DNA of 64,000 bases, from contig VFZE01000017.1 in NCBI GenBank assembly GCA_016871315.1, positions 46,759 to 110,758 on the forward strand. The letters run 5' to 3'. Positions within the stretch are counted from its first letter, which is position 1. Each line of letters starts with the position of its first letter. The notes below the pieces were generated by a model. That model searched no databases. It was not told where the DNA came from and worked only from the letters and a program-made list of their open reading frames with translations. Shown here one piece after another: positions 34,923-44,639 of this stretch. Source of the stretch: Acidimicrobiia bacterium. GTDB lineage: Bacteria > Acidobacteriota > Terriglobia > Bryobacterales > Bryobacteraceae. Position numbers and translations under genes: made by a program.

Positions 34923-35527
34923 GCGCGGAGTTCCAAGGCGTGCGGTTCGTGGTGATGGACACCGAGACGACGGGGCTGAATCCGCTGCAGGACCGTATCG
35001 TGTCCATCGGCGCGGTGGCGTTGCGCGATGGCGAGATCCGGCTGGATGATTGCTTTGAGACGCTGCTGCGTCAGGAATACAATACCTCCGCCGTGGCCGT
35101 GCACGGTGTGACGCGCGAGGAAAGCCTGGCGGGGATGGAGGAGCCCGACGCGCTGGCCGCGTTCCGCGAATACCTCGGCGATGGTGTGATCGTCGGCCAT
35201 CATATCGGCCACGACATCGCCGCGCTGAACGCGGGGTTCCAGCGGCATTTCGGCTGGCGGATGTCGAATTTGTCGCTGGACACGATGGACCTGACGCTGC
35301 ATCTCGAAAAGGACGGCGCCTTTGCTGACCGTCCGCCAATCCAGAGTTTTACCCTGGACGCGCTGTGCGAGATGTTTCAAGTCACACCGCATGACCGGCA
35401 CACGGCGGCGGGCGATGCGCTGATCACGGCGCTAGTGGCGCAGCGGCTGTTCCGGCTGGCGCGGAAAGTAGGCCGTGACAGCGTGGAGCGGCTGGCCGAA
35501 GCGTGGGTGGTTCAGGAAGAAGGCTAA
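34919..35527 (+). CDS. DnaQ-like 3'-5' exonuclease
   Basis: A 202-residue DEDDh exonuclease of the DNA polymerase III epsilon type. Exo I is MDTETTGLNP (about residues 13-22), Exo II is VGHHIGHDIAALN (about 92-104) and Exo III is HTAAGDAL (about 161-168), so Asp, Glu, Asp and His are all present. The ATG at 34919 overlaps the upstream DUF294 gene stop. DUF294 and DnaQ proteins are commonly paired or fused and often regulate or accompany acetate/solute symporters. No symporter is adjacent here. The substrate (DNA or small RNA) is unknown. Confidence 0.9.
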   Translation: MSAEFQGVRFVVMDTETTGLNPLQDRIVSIGAVALRDGEIRLDDCFETLLRQEYNTSAVAVHGVTREESLAGMEEPDALAAFREYLGDGVIVGHHIGHDIAALNAGFQRHFGWRMSNLSLDTMDLTLHLEKDGAFADRPPIQSFTLDALCEMFQVTPHDRHTAAGDALITALVAQRLFRLARKVGRDSVERLAEAWVVQEEG

Positions 35528-35568
35528 CGGTTCCCGAGCCGCCGCGTCTGATTTGAGAAGATTCCCAT

Positions 35569-36981
35569 ATGAGACTTATCGCATTGTTCATCACCGTGAT
35601 TGCCATGCCAGGGGCGGACTGGTCATCCTACCGGGGACCCGGGGGAAGAGGCCTCGGCGATTCACTGGAGCTTCCAGCGGAGCTGGGCAAGGAGAAGGGA
35701 GTGGTGTGGAAACAGGCGACGCCGAAGGGGAACTCGTCGCCGATTGTAGTGAAGGACCGCGTGTTCCTGACGGGGTATGAGGGCGATCAGCGGCTGGTGC
35801 TCTGCTATGAGTCGAAAAGCGGCCGCGAGTTGTGGCGCGCCTCGTTGGAGAAGGCGCGCACGGAAGTCTACAACCCGCAGAACGGGCCTACCACTCCGTC
35901 GGCGACATCGGACGGTGAGAGCGTCTACGTGTTTCTGCCCGAGCTAGGCCTGCTCGCGTTCGGCTTGGACGGCAAGCAGCGTTGGAAAGTGGAACTGGGG
36001 CCGTTCACCAGCATTCAGGGGATGGCGAGTTCGCCCGTCGCCGCGGACGGAATGGTTTTTCTGCTGGTGGACAATCCCGATGAAGCCTGGGTGACGGCCT
36101 TTGATGCAAAGACGGGCCGCGAGCGATGGAAGGCAAAGCGCCCGGTGGGATTCCTGGGCGGCTACTCGACGCCCGTCGTATACCGTCCCGCGTCGGGTCC
36201 GGCGCAGCTGATCGTCGCCGGTGCGCGTGAGTTGACCGGCTATCCACTGCGCACCGGTGAGCGGCTGTGGTGGGCCAACGGAATCACGGTGGGTCCGGCG
36301 GCCCTGCCGGTGGTGCATGGAGACAGCGTCTACACTGTGGAGCCATCCTCGGAGGGCGCGCCGCCCTTCAAAAGCATGCTCGGCGCGGATAAGAATAAGG
36401 ATGGCAAGATTCAGCTTTCCGAATATGGCGGCGCCACGATTAACGACAAGATCATGAGCCGGCTAATGGGTTCGATCGACCGCAACGGAAATGGCGACGG
36501 CGAGGTGACCGAAGAGGAGTGGAACAAGTCGTTCGGCGGGCCGGCGGAGCCCGGAGCCACAAAGCCAGGCGGGTTGGTGGCGACCAAGCTGGGCGGCAAG
36601 GGAGATATTTCCAGCGCGGTGCGCTGGCGCGCAACACGCGGACTGCCCTATGTGACCTCCGCGCTGGGTTACGAAGGCCTTGTTTATGTGATCCGGGAAA
36701 ACGGCGTCCTGACCGCCTACGACGCGGCCAGTGGCGAAGTGCGCAAGCAGGCGCGCATCGGCGATGGAGGCGAATACTGGGCGTCGCCGGTGGGAGCGTC
36801 GGGACTGCTGGTTGTCGTGAGCAAGGACGGCAAGCTGACGCAGGTGAAGGCGGGCGCGGAGTGGGAGGCGGTGTCCACCGCGGACCTGGAAGAGAAGACC
36901 ATCGCGACGCCGGCCATCGCCGGGGGAAGACTGTTTGTGCGGACTGAGGGGACGCTGTACTGCTTCGGGAAGGGCAGCTGA
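35569..36981 (+). CDS. Secreted PQQ-like beta-propeller protein with EF-hand insert
   Basis: A 470-residue exported protein with signal peptide (MRLIALFITVIAMPGA). It forms a PQQ-dehydrogenase-like propeller (WSSYRGPGGRGLGD, AFDAKTGRERWKAKRP, AYDAASGEVRKQARIG). Two EF-hand loops are inserted near 275-315 (DKNKDGKIQLSE and DRNGNGDGEVTEEE), suggesting calcium binding. There is no evidence for PQQ catalysis; such proteins usually act as scaffolds or sugar or protein binders. A paralog with the same EF-hand insert lies at 48638. It begins 41 bases after the exonuclease gene. Confidence 0.85.
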   Translation: MRLIALFITVIAMPGADWSSYRGPGGRGLGDSLELPAELGKEKGVVWKQATPKGNSSPIVVKDRVFLTGYEGDQRLVLCYESKSGRELWRASLEKARTEVYNPQNGPTTPSATSDGESVYVFLPELGLLAFGLDGKQRWKVELGPFTSIQGMASSPVAADGMVFLLVDNPDEAWVTAFDAKTGRERWKAKRPVGFLGGYSTPVVYRPASGPAQLIVAGARELTGYPLRTGERLWWANGITVGPAALPVVHGDSVYTVEPSSEGAPPFKSMLGADKNKDGKIQLSEYGGATINDKIMSRLMGSIDRNGNGDGEVTEEEWNKSFGGPAEPGATKPGGLVATKLGGKGDISSAVRWRATRGLPYVTSALGYEGLVYVIRENGVLTAYDAASGEVRKQARIGDGGEYWASPVGASGLLVVVSKDGKLTQVKAGAEWEAVSTADLEEKTIATPAIAGGRLFVRTEGTLYCFGKGS

Positions 36982-37058
36982 TTTACTGGGTTATCAGATA
37001 CATCCTGAGCTTCCAGCGTTGCTGTCACGCGGTGTTGTTCATGGAACTCGGAATCTCC

Positions 37059-37793
37059 CTAGGAGCCCGTCGGATAGCTGTGCAAGCGGCCTGCGTGACG
37101 AAAAACTACTTCATCGATGGAGTGAAGGGAAAGGCCTTCACCAAGGCGCGTGCGGGTGAGGCCCATGATGGCGGAGACCAGCCGCGGCCGGTGGGCCGGA
37201 GCCGTGATTTGCCAGGCTTCCGGATCCGTGTATTCGAGGATTTCGGTGCGGAAGCGCGTGCAGATTTCAACGGCCAGCCGGACATCGGCGTCGGCGGCGC
37301 CACAGTAGGCTTCGGCCTGCATCCGCAGGGAATCACGGACCGCCTCCACGGAGGCGGGTTTGCCGATTTGCGCGTTGGAGGCGGAGAAAATCATGTCGCG
37401 CGTGACGAAGTAGGGTTTGAGGTCGAGCACAAGGGTACCGTCGGAAAAATCGATACGGTCGAGTTGGATCGTGAGACCATCGCGCGACAGGATCCGCGCG
37501 GCGGTCAGGCCGATGGGATTGGGGCGCGTCGGTGAGCGGACAGCAAAGACTCCGTGCAGCCCTTCGGCGCCCTGGTCGCGCACTCCGCGCGGGGTGACCC
37601 GGAGGGCGTCGCGTCCGGTGAGGTCCAGCCAGGCGAGGACCCACAGGTGGGAGTGCTTCTCAAGGTGGAGCAGCGCTGGTTCGAATTCCGGGAAGATTTC
37701 CACGGCCGCTGGTACGCCGAGCGGCGGCATCTCCTTGCGGTCTGTGATGGGGTTACGAACGACGCCGATTGGGGTGAGTGTGAGGTTGGTCAT
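37059..37793 (-). CDS. trmO: tRNA m6t6A37 methyltransferase TrmO
   Basis: A 244-residue TrmO (YaeB/VirR-type beta-barrel) protein. It methylates the t6A37 base of tRNA-Thr using SAM. Motifs seen: LTPIGVVRNPI, LEKHSHLWVLAWLD, TPRGVRDQG, GVFAVRSPTRPNPIGLTAARIL, LDLKPYF. The start is set at the ATG 37791-37793 (MTNLTLTPIG), which matches family starts; ATG at 37808 is an alternative. The C-terminal 80 residues extend past the core barrel, as in longer members. It runs opposite to the PQQ-like gene and is divergent from the AbgT gene. Confidence 0.88.
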   Translation of the reverse strand: MTNLTLTPIGVVRNPITDRKEMPPLGVPAAVEIFPEFEPALLHLEKHSHLWVLAWLDLTGRDALRVTPRGVRDQGAEGLHGVFAVRSPTRPNPIGLTAARILSRDGLTIQLDRIDFSDGTLVLDLKPYFVTRDMIFSASNAQIGKPASVEAVRDSLRMQAEAYCGAADADVRLAVEICTRFRTEILEYTDPEAWQITAPAHRPRLVSAIMGLTRTRLGEGLSLHSIDEVVFRHAGRLHSYPTGS

Positions 37794-37992
37794 GGGCGGA
37801 GGACCCATGACCAGATTACACGGGGGGACCGGCTTGGCGCGTCTTGTCCCCAGTGCGGTGATATAAAGGCGTGTATTTGCCGAGTTACAGGCAGTAAGCC
37901 GGCCGAGCATGATGTGTGCGTAGCACCGGGCGGGCTTTCGCGGTTGGCTGAGCCACGAATGGGAGAACGAAATGGAGCTAGAGTAGAAGACT

Positions 37993-39516
37993 ATGGCCGT
38001 GGCGAGCAGGATGGAGCGGGTACTAGGATTCATTGAGCGTGGCGGGAATGCGTTGCCTCATCCGGCTACGTTGTTCGCGCTGCTGGCGATCGCGGTGGTG
38101 GGTTTGAGCTGGGTGGGAAGCACAGCGGGGCTGCAGGTGACGCATCCGGGGACGGGGAAGTTGATCGAAGCGGTGAACTTGGTTTCCGTGCCGGGACTGC
38201 ACCGGATGCTGACGGGGCTGGTGACGAATTTCACGAGCTTTGCGCCGCTGGGGACGGTGCTGGTGGCGATGCTGGGGATCGGGGTGGCGGAAGGCAGTGG
38301 GCTGATCGGCGCGGCGCTGAAGCTGCTGGTGCTGTCTGCGCCGAGGAAGCTGTTGACCTTCGCGATTGTGTTCGCGGGGGTGATGTCGAACACGGCGAGC
38401 GAAGTCGGTTACGTGCTGCTGGTGCCGCTGGCGGCGGTGATTTTTCTGGCGGCGGGCAGACATCCGCTGGCCGGCTTGGCGGCGGCCTTCGCCGGAGTGT
38501 CTGGAGGCTATTCGGCGAACCTGCTGCTGGGGACGGTGGACCCGCTGCTGGCGGGACTGAGCGAGGAAGCGGCGCGGATTGTGAACCCGGCGTACAAGGT
38601 GAATCCGGCGTGCAATTACTATTTCATGTTCGTGTCGACGTTTTTCATCGCGGCTGCGGGGACGTGGGTGACCGAGCGGATCGTAGTGAAACGGCTGGGC
38701 GAGTACACGGGCGAGGAAAAGCCGGAGGAGATGGGCGCGATGACAGAGGCGGAAAAGCGCGGGCTATGGTTCGCGCTGGCGGCTCTGCTGGCGCTGGGGG
38801 CGGCGCTGGCTTGGGGAACGGTTCCGGCAGACGGGTTTCTGCGGGATCCGAAGACGGGGGATCTGCTGCATTCTCCGTTCCTGAGCGGGATCGTGGCGAT
38901 TATTTTCGTGGCGGGCGCGCTGCCGGGGATCGCCTATGGGCTCGGCGCACGGACGTACAAGAACGATTCCGACGTGATGAAGTCGATGGGGAAGACGATG
39001 GGGACGCTGGGTGGCTACATGGTGCTGGTGTTTTTCGCGGCGCAGTTCGTGGCGTTTTTCAACTGGACGAACCTGGGGCTGATTTTCGCGGTGAAGGGCG
39101 CGGAGGCATTGAAGAGTTCCGGGCTGGGAGGGATTCCGCTGATGGTGGCCTTTGTGCTGGTGACGGCGGGGATGAACATGTTCATGGGGAGCGCGTCGGC
39201 GAAGTGGGCGATCATGGCTCCGGTGTTTGTCCCGATGTTCATGCTGCTGGGCTACACGCCGGAGCTGACCCAGACGGCCTACCGTGTGGGGGACAGCTGC
39301 ACCAATATCATTTCGCCGATGATGAGTTACTTTGCGCTGATCGTGGCCTTTATCGAAAGATATGACAGGAAGGCGGGAATCGGGACGCTGATCGCGCTCA
39401 TGCTGCCCTACACGGTGACGTTCCTGTTGATCTGGACGGTGCTGCTGATGGGGTGGATCGCGGCAGGGCTTCCGGTGGGACCGGGAGCGGGATTGTACAT
39501 GACGGTGGGAGGATGA
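37993..39516 (+). CDS. AbgT-family transporter
   Basis: A 507-residue membrane transporter of the AbgT family (p-aminobenzoyl-glutamate and antimetabolite exporters). About a dozen hydrophobic segments are visible. Diagnostic stretches are [15 protein letters not shown], the [17 protein letters not shown] helix, [44 protein letters not shown] and the late helix with [20 protein letters not shown]. Substrate: folate breakdown products or sulfonamides are known for the family; the araB neighbour hints at a different compound here. It begins the three-gene operon AbgT-araB-cupin (4-base spacing). Confidence 0.92.
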   Translation: MAVASRMERVLGFIERGGNALPHPATLFALLAIAVVGLSWVGSTAGLQVTHPGTGKLIEAVNLVSVPGLHRMLTGLVTNFTSFAPLGTVLVAMLGIGVAEGSGLIGAALKLLVLSAPRKLLTFAIVFAGVMSNTASEVGYVLLVPLAAVIFLAAGRHPLAGLAAAFAGVSGGYSANLLLGTVDPLLAGLSEEAARIVNPAYKVNPACNYYFMFVSTFFIAAAGTWVTERIVVKRLGEYTGEEKPEEMGAMTEAEKRGLWFALAALLALGAALAWGTVPADGFLRDPKTGDLLHSPFLSGIVAIIFVAGALPGIAYGLGARTYKNDSDVMKSMGKTMGTLGGYMVLVFFAAQFVAFFNWTNLGLIFAVKGAEALKSSGLGGIPLMVAFVLVTAGMNMFMGSASAKWAIMAPVFVPMFMLLGYTPELTQTAYRVGDSCTNIISPMMSYFALIVAFIERYDRKAGIGTLIALMLPYTVTFLLIWTVLLMGWIAAGLPVGPGAGLYMTVGG

Positions 39517-39520
39517 AGCG

Positions 39521-41098
39521 ATGGCGCTGGTGATGGGAGTGGATTTCGGGACGCAGAGCGCAAGGGCGTCGGTGTTCTGTTCGGACAGGGGAAGGCTGGG
39601 CGCGGCGGAGGCGGAGTATCCTGTGCTGCGGCGGGAAGGCGATGCGCATTACGCGGGACAGCGGCACGAGGATCATATGCGGGCGCTGGAGGTCGCCGCG
39701 CGCGGAGCGGTAGGGAAAGCGGGGGTGAAGGGAGAGGAGATCGCGGCGATCGCGCTGGATACGACGGGCTCGACGGTGGTTGCGGTGGGCGAGGGATTGG
39801 AGCCGCTGGACGATTACTACCTGTGGTGCGATCACCGGGCGAGCGAGGAAGCGGCGGAGATTACGGCGCACGCGCGAAAGACGGGGCTGGAGGCGCTGGC
39901 CTGGTGCGGCGGCGTGTACAGCTCCGAGTGGGGCTTCGCGAAGCTGCTGCACTGGCTGCGGCACAATCCTGACAAGCGCGAGCGGATGACGACGGCGCTG
40001 GAGCATTGCGACCTGGTGGCGGCAACGCTGTGCGGGATTCGCGATGCGCGGGAAGCGCCGCGGAGCGTCTGCGCGATGGGGCACAAGTGGATGTGGAACG
40101 CGGAGCTGGGCGGACTGCCGCCGGAGGAGTTTTTGAGCGGCGTGGATCCGCTGTTGAAAGGGGTGAGGGCGAAACTGGAAGGGCGGTACCTGACCTCGGA
40201 CGGCACCGCGGGGAAGCTGAGCGCGGAGTGGGCGGGGAGGCTGGGGCTGCGGGCGGGGATACCGGTTCCCGTGGGTGCGCTGGACGCACATTGGGATGCG
40301 GTGGGTGTTGGGATTCGCGAAGGAGATGTGGTGAACGTGGTGGGTACGTCGACCTGCATCATGGCGGTAGGCAGACAGGTGAAGCTGACGCCGGGGGTGT
40401 GCGGCGTGGTGAAAGGGTCGATTGTGCCGGGGCTCTTCGGTGTGGAGGCGGGATTGTCGGCGACGGGCGATATCTTCCAAGCGGTGGCGGGCAGGGCCGG
40501 GCGATCGGTGCCGGAAATGTCGGCGGGGCTGGAGAAGTTCCGCGCGGGGCAGACGGGGCTGTTGCGGATGAGTTGGGACAATGGAGACCGCACCGTGCTG
40601 GTGAATCCGGAGCTGAGCGGCGTGACGCTGGGCTGGACGCTGGCCTCGACGCCGCAGGATGAGATGTTCGCGGCGATCGAGGGGACGGCGCTGCATACGC
40701 GGATCATTTTGGAGCGCATGGCGGAGTACGGGACGCCGATTGAGAGGGTGATCAACGGAGGTGGGATTCCGCAACGGAACGAAGTCCTGAACCGCGTCTA
40801 CGCGAATGCGCTCGGTAAACCGGTGCTGGTTCCGGCGGGGGAGGTGACGAGTCTGGGTTCGGCGATCTTCGCGGTTGTGGCGGCGGGAGTCTTTCAAAAT
40901 GTCGAAGAGGCGCAGCAGAGAATGGGCGTGGGGTACAGAACGGTGGAGCCGGAAGCGGCCGAGGTTGCGGCGTATGAGGAGCTGTACAGGCTGTACCGGA
41001 AGCTCTATTTCGGGTTGGGGGAGAGGGGGGCCGAGGCGGTTGCGATCGGCGATGTCTTGCCGGAGCTGGCGAGGCTGAGATCGAGGCAGGAGGGTTGA
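39521..41098 (+). CDS. araB: Ribulokinase-like FGGY carbohydrate kinase
   Basis: A 525-residue FGGY kinase of the ribulokinase type. It phosphorylates ribulose in the arabinose pathway. Motifs: LVMGVDFGTQSARASVF at the N-terminus (phosphate 1), GYxLALDTTGST-type AIALDTTGSTVV, DDYYLWCDHRASEEA, GTSTCIMAV (phosphate 2) and the C-terminal INGGGIPQRNEVLNRVYANA (adenosine site). It starts four bases after AbgT and ends three bases before the cupin gene, so all three are co-transcribed. No isomerase or epimerase for arabinose is in the window. Confidence 0.9.
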   Translation: MALVMGVDFGTQSARASVFCSDRGRLGAAEAEYPVLRREGDAHYAGQRHEDHMRALEVAARGAVGKAGVKGEEIAAIALDTTGSTVVAVGEGLEPLDDYYLWCDHRASEEAAEITAHARKTGLEALAWCGGVYSSEWGFAKLLHWLRHNPDKRERMTTALEHCDLVAATLCGIRDAREAPRSVCAMGHKWMWNAELGGLPPEEFLSGVDPLLKGVRAKLEGRYLTSDGTAGKLSAEWAGRLGLRAGIPVPVGALDAHWDAVGVGIREGDVVNVVGTSTCIMAVGRQVKLTPGVCGVVKGSIVPGLFGVEAGLSATGDIFQAVAGRAGRSVPEMSAGLEKFRAGQTGLLRMSWDNGDRTVLVNPELSGVTLGWTLASTPQDEMFAAIEGTALHTRIILERMAEYGTPIERVINGGGIPQRNEVLNRVYANALGKPVLVPAGEVTSLGSAIFAVVAAGVFQNVEEAQQRMGVGYRTVEPEAAEVAAYEELYRLYRKLYFGLGERGAEAVAIGDVLPELARLRSRQEG

Positions 41099-41101
41099 GG
41101 A

Positions 41102-41416
41102 ATGGAGCCGCGGGCGCTGGCGCCGGAGTCAGTGGCCTGGCAGCCGGAACTGCCTGGGGCCGAGTACGCGATTCTGTCCGGGGATCCCGGCGCGGCGGGA
41201 GTGTTTAGGCTGGGGTTCGGCGAGAGGTTCGATGCGGGCGGGTTGAGGGAATATGAGGAGGGCTCGTATCTTGCGGTGCCGAAGCAGGTGCGGCACTTCG
41301 CGTTGTATGAAGACGGTACGGTGGTGCAGGTGCACGGCGCGGGGCCGTTTCAGAGTATCTATGTGAACCCGGAGGAGGATTTGGGAGACCGGATTCCGGG
41401 GGCGGGGTGGAAATAG
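41102..41416 (+). CDS. Small cupin-like protein
   Basis: A 104-residue single-domain protein with a cupin-like pattern (FDAGGLREYEEGSYLAVPKQ and HFALYEDGTVVQVHGAGPFQSIYV), the second motif supplying a possible His metal ligand. It is the last gene of the AbgT-araB operon. Cupins of this size often bind sugars, and here one would fit a pentose or its derivative (inference). The family name is not certain. Confidence 0.7.
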   Translation: MEPRALAPESVAWQPELPGAEYAILSGDPGAAGVFRLGFGERFDAGGLREYEEGSYLAVPKQVRHFALYEDGTVVQVHGAGPFQSIYVNPEEDLGDRIPGAGWK

Positions 41417-41495
41417 CGACTGCGGTAAGATAACGAAGGGCAGGAGTCAGCCGGAGTGCGAGGCTGAAGGCCCGCCCCACGGCCACGTGCGCGAT

Positions 41496-44400
41496 TCAGA
41501 ATAGGAACTTCAAGCCGAATTGGATGTGGCGGGGGCTGCCGGCGGAGCCGATGCGGCCGAAGGTGGGGGAGCCGAAGAAGAGGTCGGGGAGGTCGAGGTT
41601 GACGCGGTTGGCGAGGTTGAAGGCTTCGGCGCGGAATTGGACGGCGAGGACTTCCTTCACGGGGAAGTTTTTGAGGATGGCGAGGTTGATGTTCCGCATG
41701 CCGGGGCCGTCGACGATGTTGCGGCCGGCGGAGCCGAAGGTACCGCGGGCGGGCATGGCGAAGGCGGAGGTGTCAAACCAGCGCTCGGGGGTGGGGTTGG
41801 AGAGATTCGGGTTGCGGACGACGTGGGGGCGGTCATTGGCTCCGAAGCCGAGGACGGAGCGGCCGGTGCCGCTGTTGTCGAGCTCCGACATGAGGGCGAC
41901 GGTGAAGGGGCGCCCGGTCTGGAAGCTCCAGACGCCGGAGGTTTGCCATCCGCCGCGGAGGAGGCCCTTGCCGAGAGGAAGGTCCCAGGTGTAGCTGGCG
42001 GTGAAGCGGTGGCGGACGTCGAAGTTGGAACGGGCGCGCTCGGCGGCAACATTGCGGCTGTCCTGGGGGAAGTTGGGGTCGCCGGCGCTGGAGAAGAATC
42101 CGCTGGCATCGTCAATAGATTTGGACCAGGTGTAGGCGGCGAGAGTGGAGAAGCCCTTGGCGAAGCGCTGCTGGAAGCGGGTTTGGAGGCTGTGGTAGCT
42201 GGAACTGGCGCGGGATTCAAGGATGTTGATGTCGTCGAAGGCGCGGTGGGGGCGCGGGTTGAACGGGGCGGCGCTGGGACCGGGCTGATTGATGTCGCGG
42301 GCGGAGATGAGCTTGCTGCCACTGGAGCCGACATAACCGGCTTCGAGGACGCGGCCGGCGCCGAGCTGGCGCTGGACGTTAAAGTTCCAATGCTGCATGT
42401 AGGGAGTGCGGAGGTCGCGCTGGAAGGCAAGGGCGGAGTTGGGAACGGGGATGGGGAAGTTGCGCGGGAAAGGATCGTGGAGCAGGAGGGGGAAAAACTC
42501 GGAGGCAAAGAAGAGCTGGAAGTTGTAATAGGGCGGATTGAAATAGAGACCTTCGCCAGGGGCGAGGGCGGACTGATCGTAATAGACACCGTAGCCGCCG
42601 CGGATGACGGTGGCTCCGTTGGCGGTGGGCTGGAAGGCGAAGCCGAAGCGGGGCGCGATGTTGTTGGAGTCGCGATCGTAGCCGGCTCGGGGGAAGCCGT
42701 CTTTGCCGACGGGGACCAGGCGGGCGGAGCGCGGATCGTAGACATTGGCGCGGTCAAAGCGGTCGGCGGCGGGGGCGTTGTACTCATAGCGCGCGCCGAG
42801 GGTGATGGTGAGGCGCTGGCTGAGGCGCCAGTTTTCATTCAAGAAGAAGTTATAGGAGGAGGTCCGGAGGTATTGGGGATTGTCGAGGCGGGCGACGCCG
42901 CTGACGGCGGGCAGGCCCTGAAGGAGTTCCGAGAGTGCGTTGCCGGTGAAGCCGAGAAAATTGATGAAGCCGCGGGACATGACATCGCGGAAGGCGTTCT
43001 GCTGGAGGCGGCGGAACTCGAAGCCGAACTTGACGGTGCTGCGGCCGGGGGACCAGGTGGAGTGGTTGAGGAGCTGGTAGGTGTTGGTGACGCCGCGCTG
43101 GGGGTTGTTGAATTCGTGGCCGAGGGAGGAAAAGCCGGGAACGGTGATGAAGCTCATGCCGTAATCGCGGGGGTTCTGGCTGACAACGGGGAGGCCGAGT
43201 TGGCGGTTGAGGTTGAGTTCGCGATCCTGCTGCGTGACAGCGCTGGCGACGCGGGTGAAGGCGGCGCGGAATTCATTGAGCAGGGAGGGTGTGAACGCGT
43301 GCGTGTGGGCAGCCATGACGTTCTGCGCGCGGCGGGGCACGTCGTTGCCGAAGCCAGGGACGGAGGAGAAGGAGGCGCCGGCGAAGGGCTCGAAGAAATC
43401 GCGGTCGGAGAAGCTGTAGCGGATGGTGAGGTCAGAGGATTGGGAGAGCTTGTGGTCGAGCTTGGCGTCGAATTGGTCATTGCGGTCGCGGAGCAGCGGG
43501 GAGCTGACGAAGTTCTGCTGGGGGGCGTTGCGGTTGGGCAGGGGGTAGAGGGCGGCGAGGGCGGCTCCGATGGGGTGTTGGCGCTCGCGGGGGATGCGGT
43601 TGCCGGGGAAGGGGCGCTGGGTGAACGGATCGATGAGGAAGGGGATGCCGCTTGAGGAGAAGTCGCCTGTGCGCTCAAGGGCGGTGGGGACATTGGTGAC
43701 GCGGGTGATGCCTTCACGGACGCGGCGGCCTTCATAGTCGCCGAACAGGAAGGTGCGGTTCTTCGAAAGCGGGCCGCCTAAGGAGAAGCCGTACTGGTTG
43801 CGCTGGTAGCGAGGGTCGTTGTCGGAGGGCGGGGCGAAGAAGTTGCGGGCATCGAAGGCGGCGTTGCGGAAAAACTGGTAGGCGGTGCCGTGGATCTGGT
43901 TGGAGCCGGAGTTGAGCACGACGCTGACCTGGCCGCCGGCGTTGCGGCCGAAGCTGGCGTCGTAGGTGCTGGTGGCGACTTCGAATTCGCGGATGGCGTC
44001 GACGGCGGCGACGTAGCCGAAGGTATTGAGTTTGGGGTCGCCGTTGTAGACGCCGTCAAGGAGGAAGCTGTTGCCGTCTTCGCGGCTGCCGTTGACGTGG
44101 AGGGCGAAGTCGCCGCGGGCCGAGCCGGCGGATCCTTGGGCGGCCGGAGCGGCGCCAGGGACGAGCAGGCTGAGTTCGAGAAAATTGCGGCCGTCGAGGG
44201 GGAGGTTGCGGATCTGTTGTGTATCGATGACGGTTCCGACAGAGGCGTTTTCGGGCTTGAGGAGGCTGCGGGTGGCGGTGACTTCAATGGAGTCGGTTTG
44301 GGCGCCCTTGAGGAGGCTGATTTCCAGGCGCAGCTCCTGATTGACTTCCAGCGTGACGTCCTGAACGTGTTTCCGGTGGCCAGGTTTTTCGATTTCGACG

Positions 44401-44639
44401 CGGTAGAGGCCGGGCGGCAGGAGAGGCAGGAGGAACTCGCCCCCGCCGCCGGTGGAGGTCGCACGCGACCATGATGTGGACTGTTGCACAAGCCGCACTT
44501 GGGCACCGCCGACGGGAGCGCCTGCTTCCCCGACAATCACCCCGTGGATGGACCCGCGTACGGTTTGGGCATGCAGGTGCGCGAAACACGCGGAGAGGAT
44601 GATGCAGATGGACAACCGCACGAAGTCTAATGGTAGCAC
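41496..44639 (-). CDS. Oar-like TonB-dependent receptor
   Basis: A 1047-residue outer membrane protein. A signal peptide (to about residue 24) is followed by a carboxypeptidase-regulatory-like domain (about 28-105, GSIHGVIVGEAGAPVGGAQV), then a plug (about 120-230, ENASVGTVIDTQQIRNLPLDGRNFLELSLLVPG-type region) and a beta-barrel ending FGLKFLF, a typical terminal Phe. It is of the Oar type that is heavily expanded in Solibacter. The substrate is unknown; large carbohydrates or peptides are typical guesses. It overlaps the terpene-cyclase fragment by 13 bases. Confidence 0.92.
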   Translation of the reverse strand: MLPLDFVRLSICIILSACFAHLHAQTVRGSIHGVIVGEAGAPVGGAQVRLVQQSTSWSRATSTGGGGEFLLPLLPPGLYRVEIEKPGHRKHVQDVTLEVNQELRLEISLLKGAQTDSIEVTATRSLLKPENASVGTVIDTQQIRNLPLDGRNFLELSLLVPGAAPAAQGSAGSARGDFALHVNGSREDGNSFLLDGVYNGDPKLNTFGYVAAVDAIREFEVATSTYDASFGRNAGGQVSVVLNSGSNQIHGTAYQFFRNAAFDARNFFAPPSDNDPRYQRNQYGFSLGGPLSKNRTFLFGDYEGRRVREGITRVTNVPTALERTGDFSSSGIPFLIDPFTQRPFPGNRIPRERQHPIGAALAALYPLPNRNAPQQNFVSSPLLRDRNDQFDAKLDHKLSQSSDLTIRYSFSDRDFFEPFAGASFSSVPGFGNDVPRRAQNVMAAHTHAFTPSLLNEFRAAFTRVASAVTQQDRELNLNRQLGLPVVSQNPRDYGMSFITVPGFSSLGHEFNNPQRGVTNTYQLLNHSTWSPGRSTVKFGFEFRRLQQNAFRDVMSRGFINFLGFTGNALSELLQGLPAVSGVARLDNPQYLRTSSYNFFLNENWRLSQRLTITLGARYEYNAPAADRFDRANVYDPRSARLVPVGKDGFPRAGYDRDSNNIAPRFGFAFQPTANGATVIRGGYGVYYDQSALAPGEGLYFNPPYYNFQLFFASEFFPLLLHDPFPRNFPIPVPNSALAFQRDLRTPYMQHWNFNVQRQLGAGRVLEAGYVGSSGSKLISARDINQPGPSAAPFNPRPHRAFDDINILESRASSSYHSLQTRFQQRFAKGFSTLAAYTWSKSIDDASGFFSSAGDPNFPQDSRNVAAERARSNFDVRHRFTASYTWDLPLGKGLLRGGWQTSGVWSFQTGRPFTVALMSELDNSGTGRSVLGFGANDRPHVVRNPNLSNPTPERWFDTSAFAMPARGTFGSAGRNIVDGPGMRNINLAILKNFPVKEVLAVQFRAEAFNLANRVNLDLPDLFFGSPTFGRIGSAGSPRHIQFGLKFLF

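Noticed and set aside
42000..43655. Very long open frame on the plus strand opposite the Oar receptor, rich in Gly, Glu and Ala
   Set aside because: It mirrors the codon bias of the real gene, has low complexity and no domain; it is an antisense shadow.
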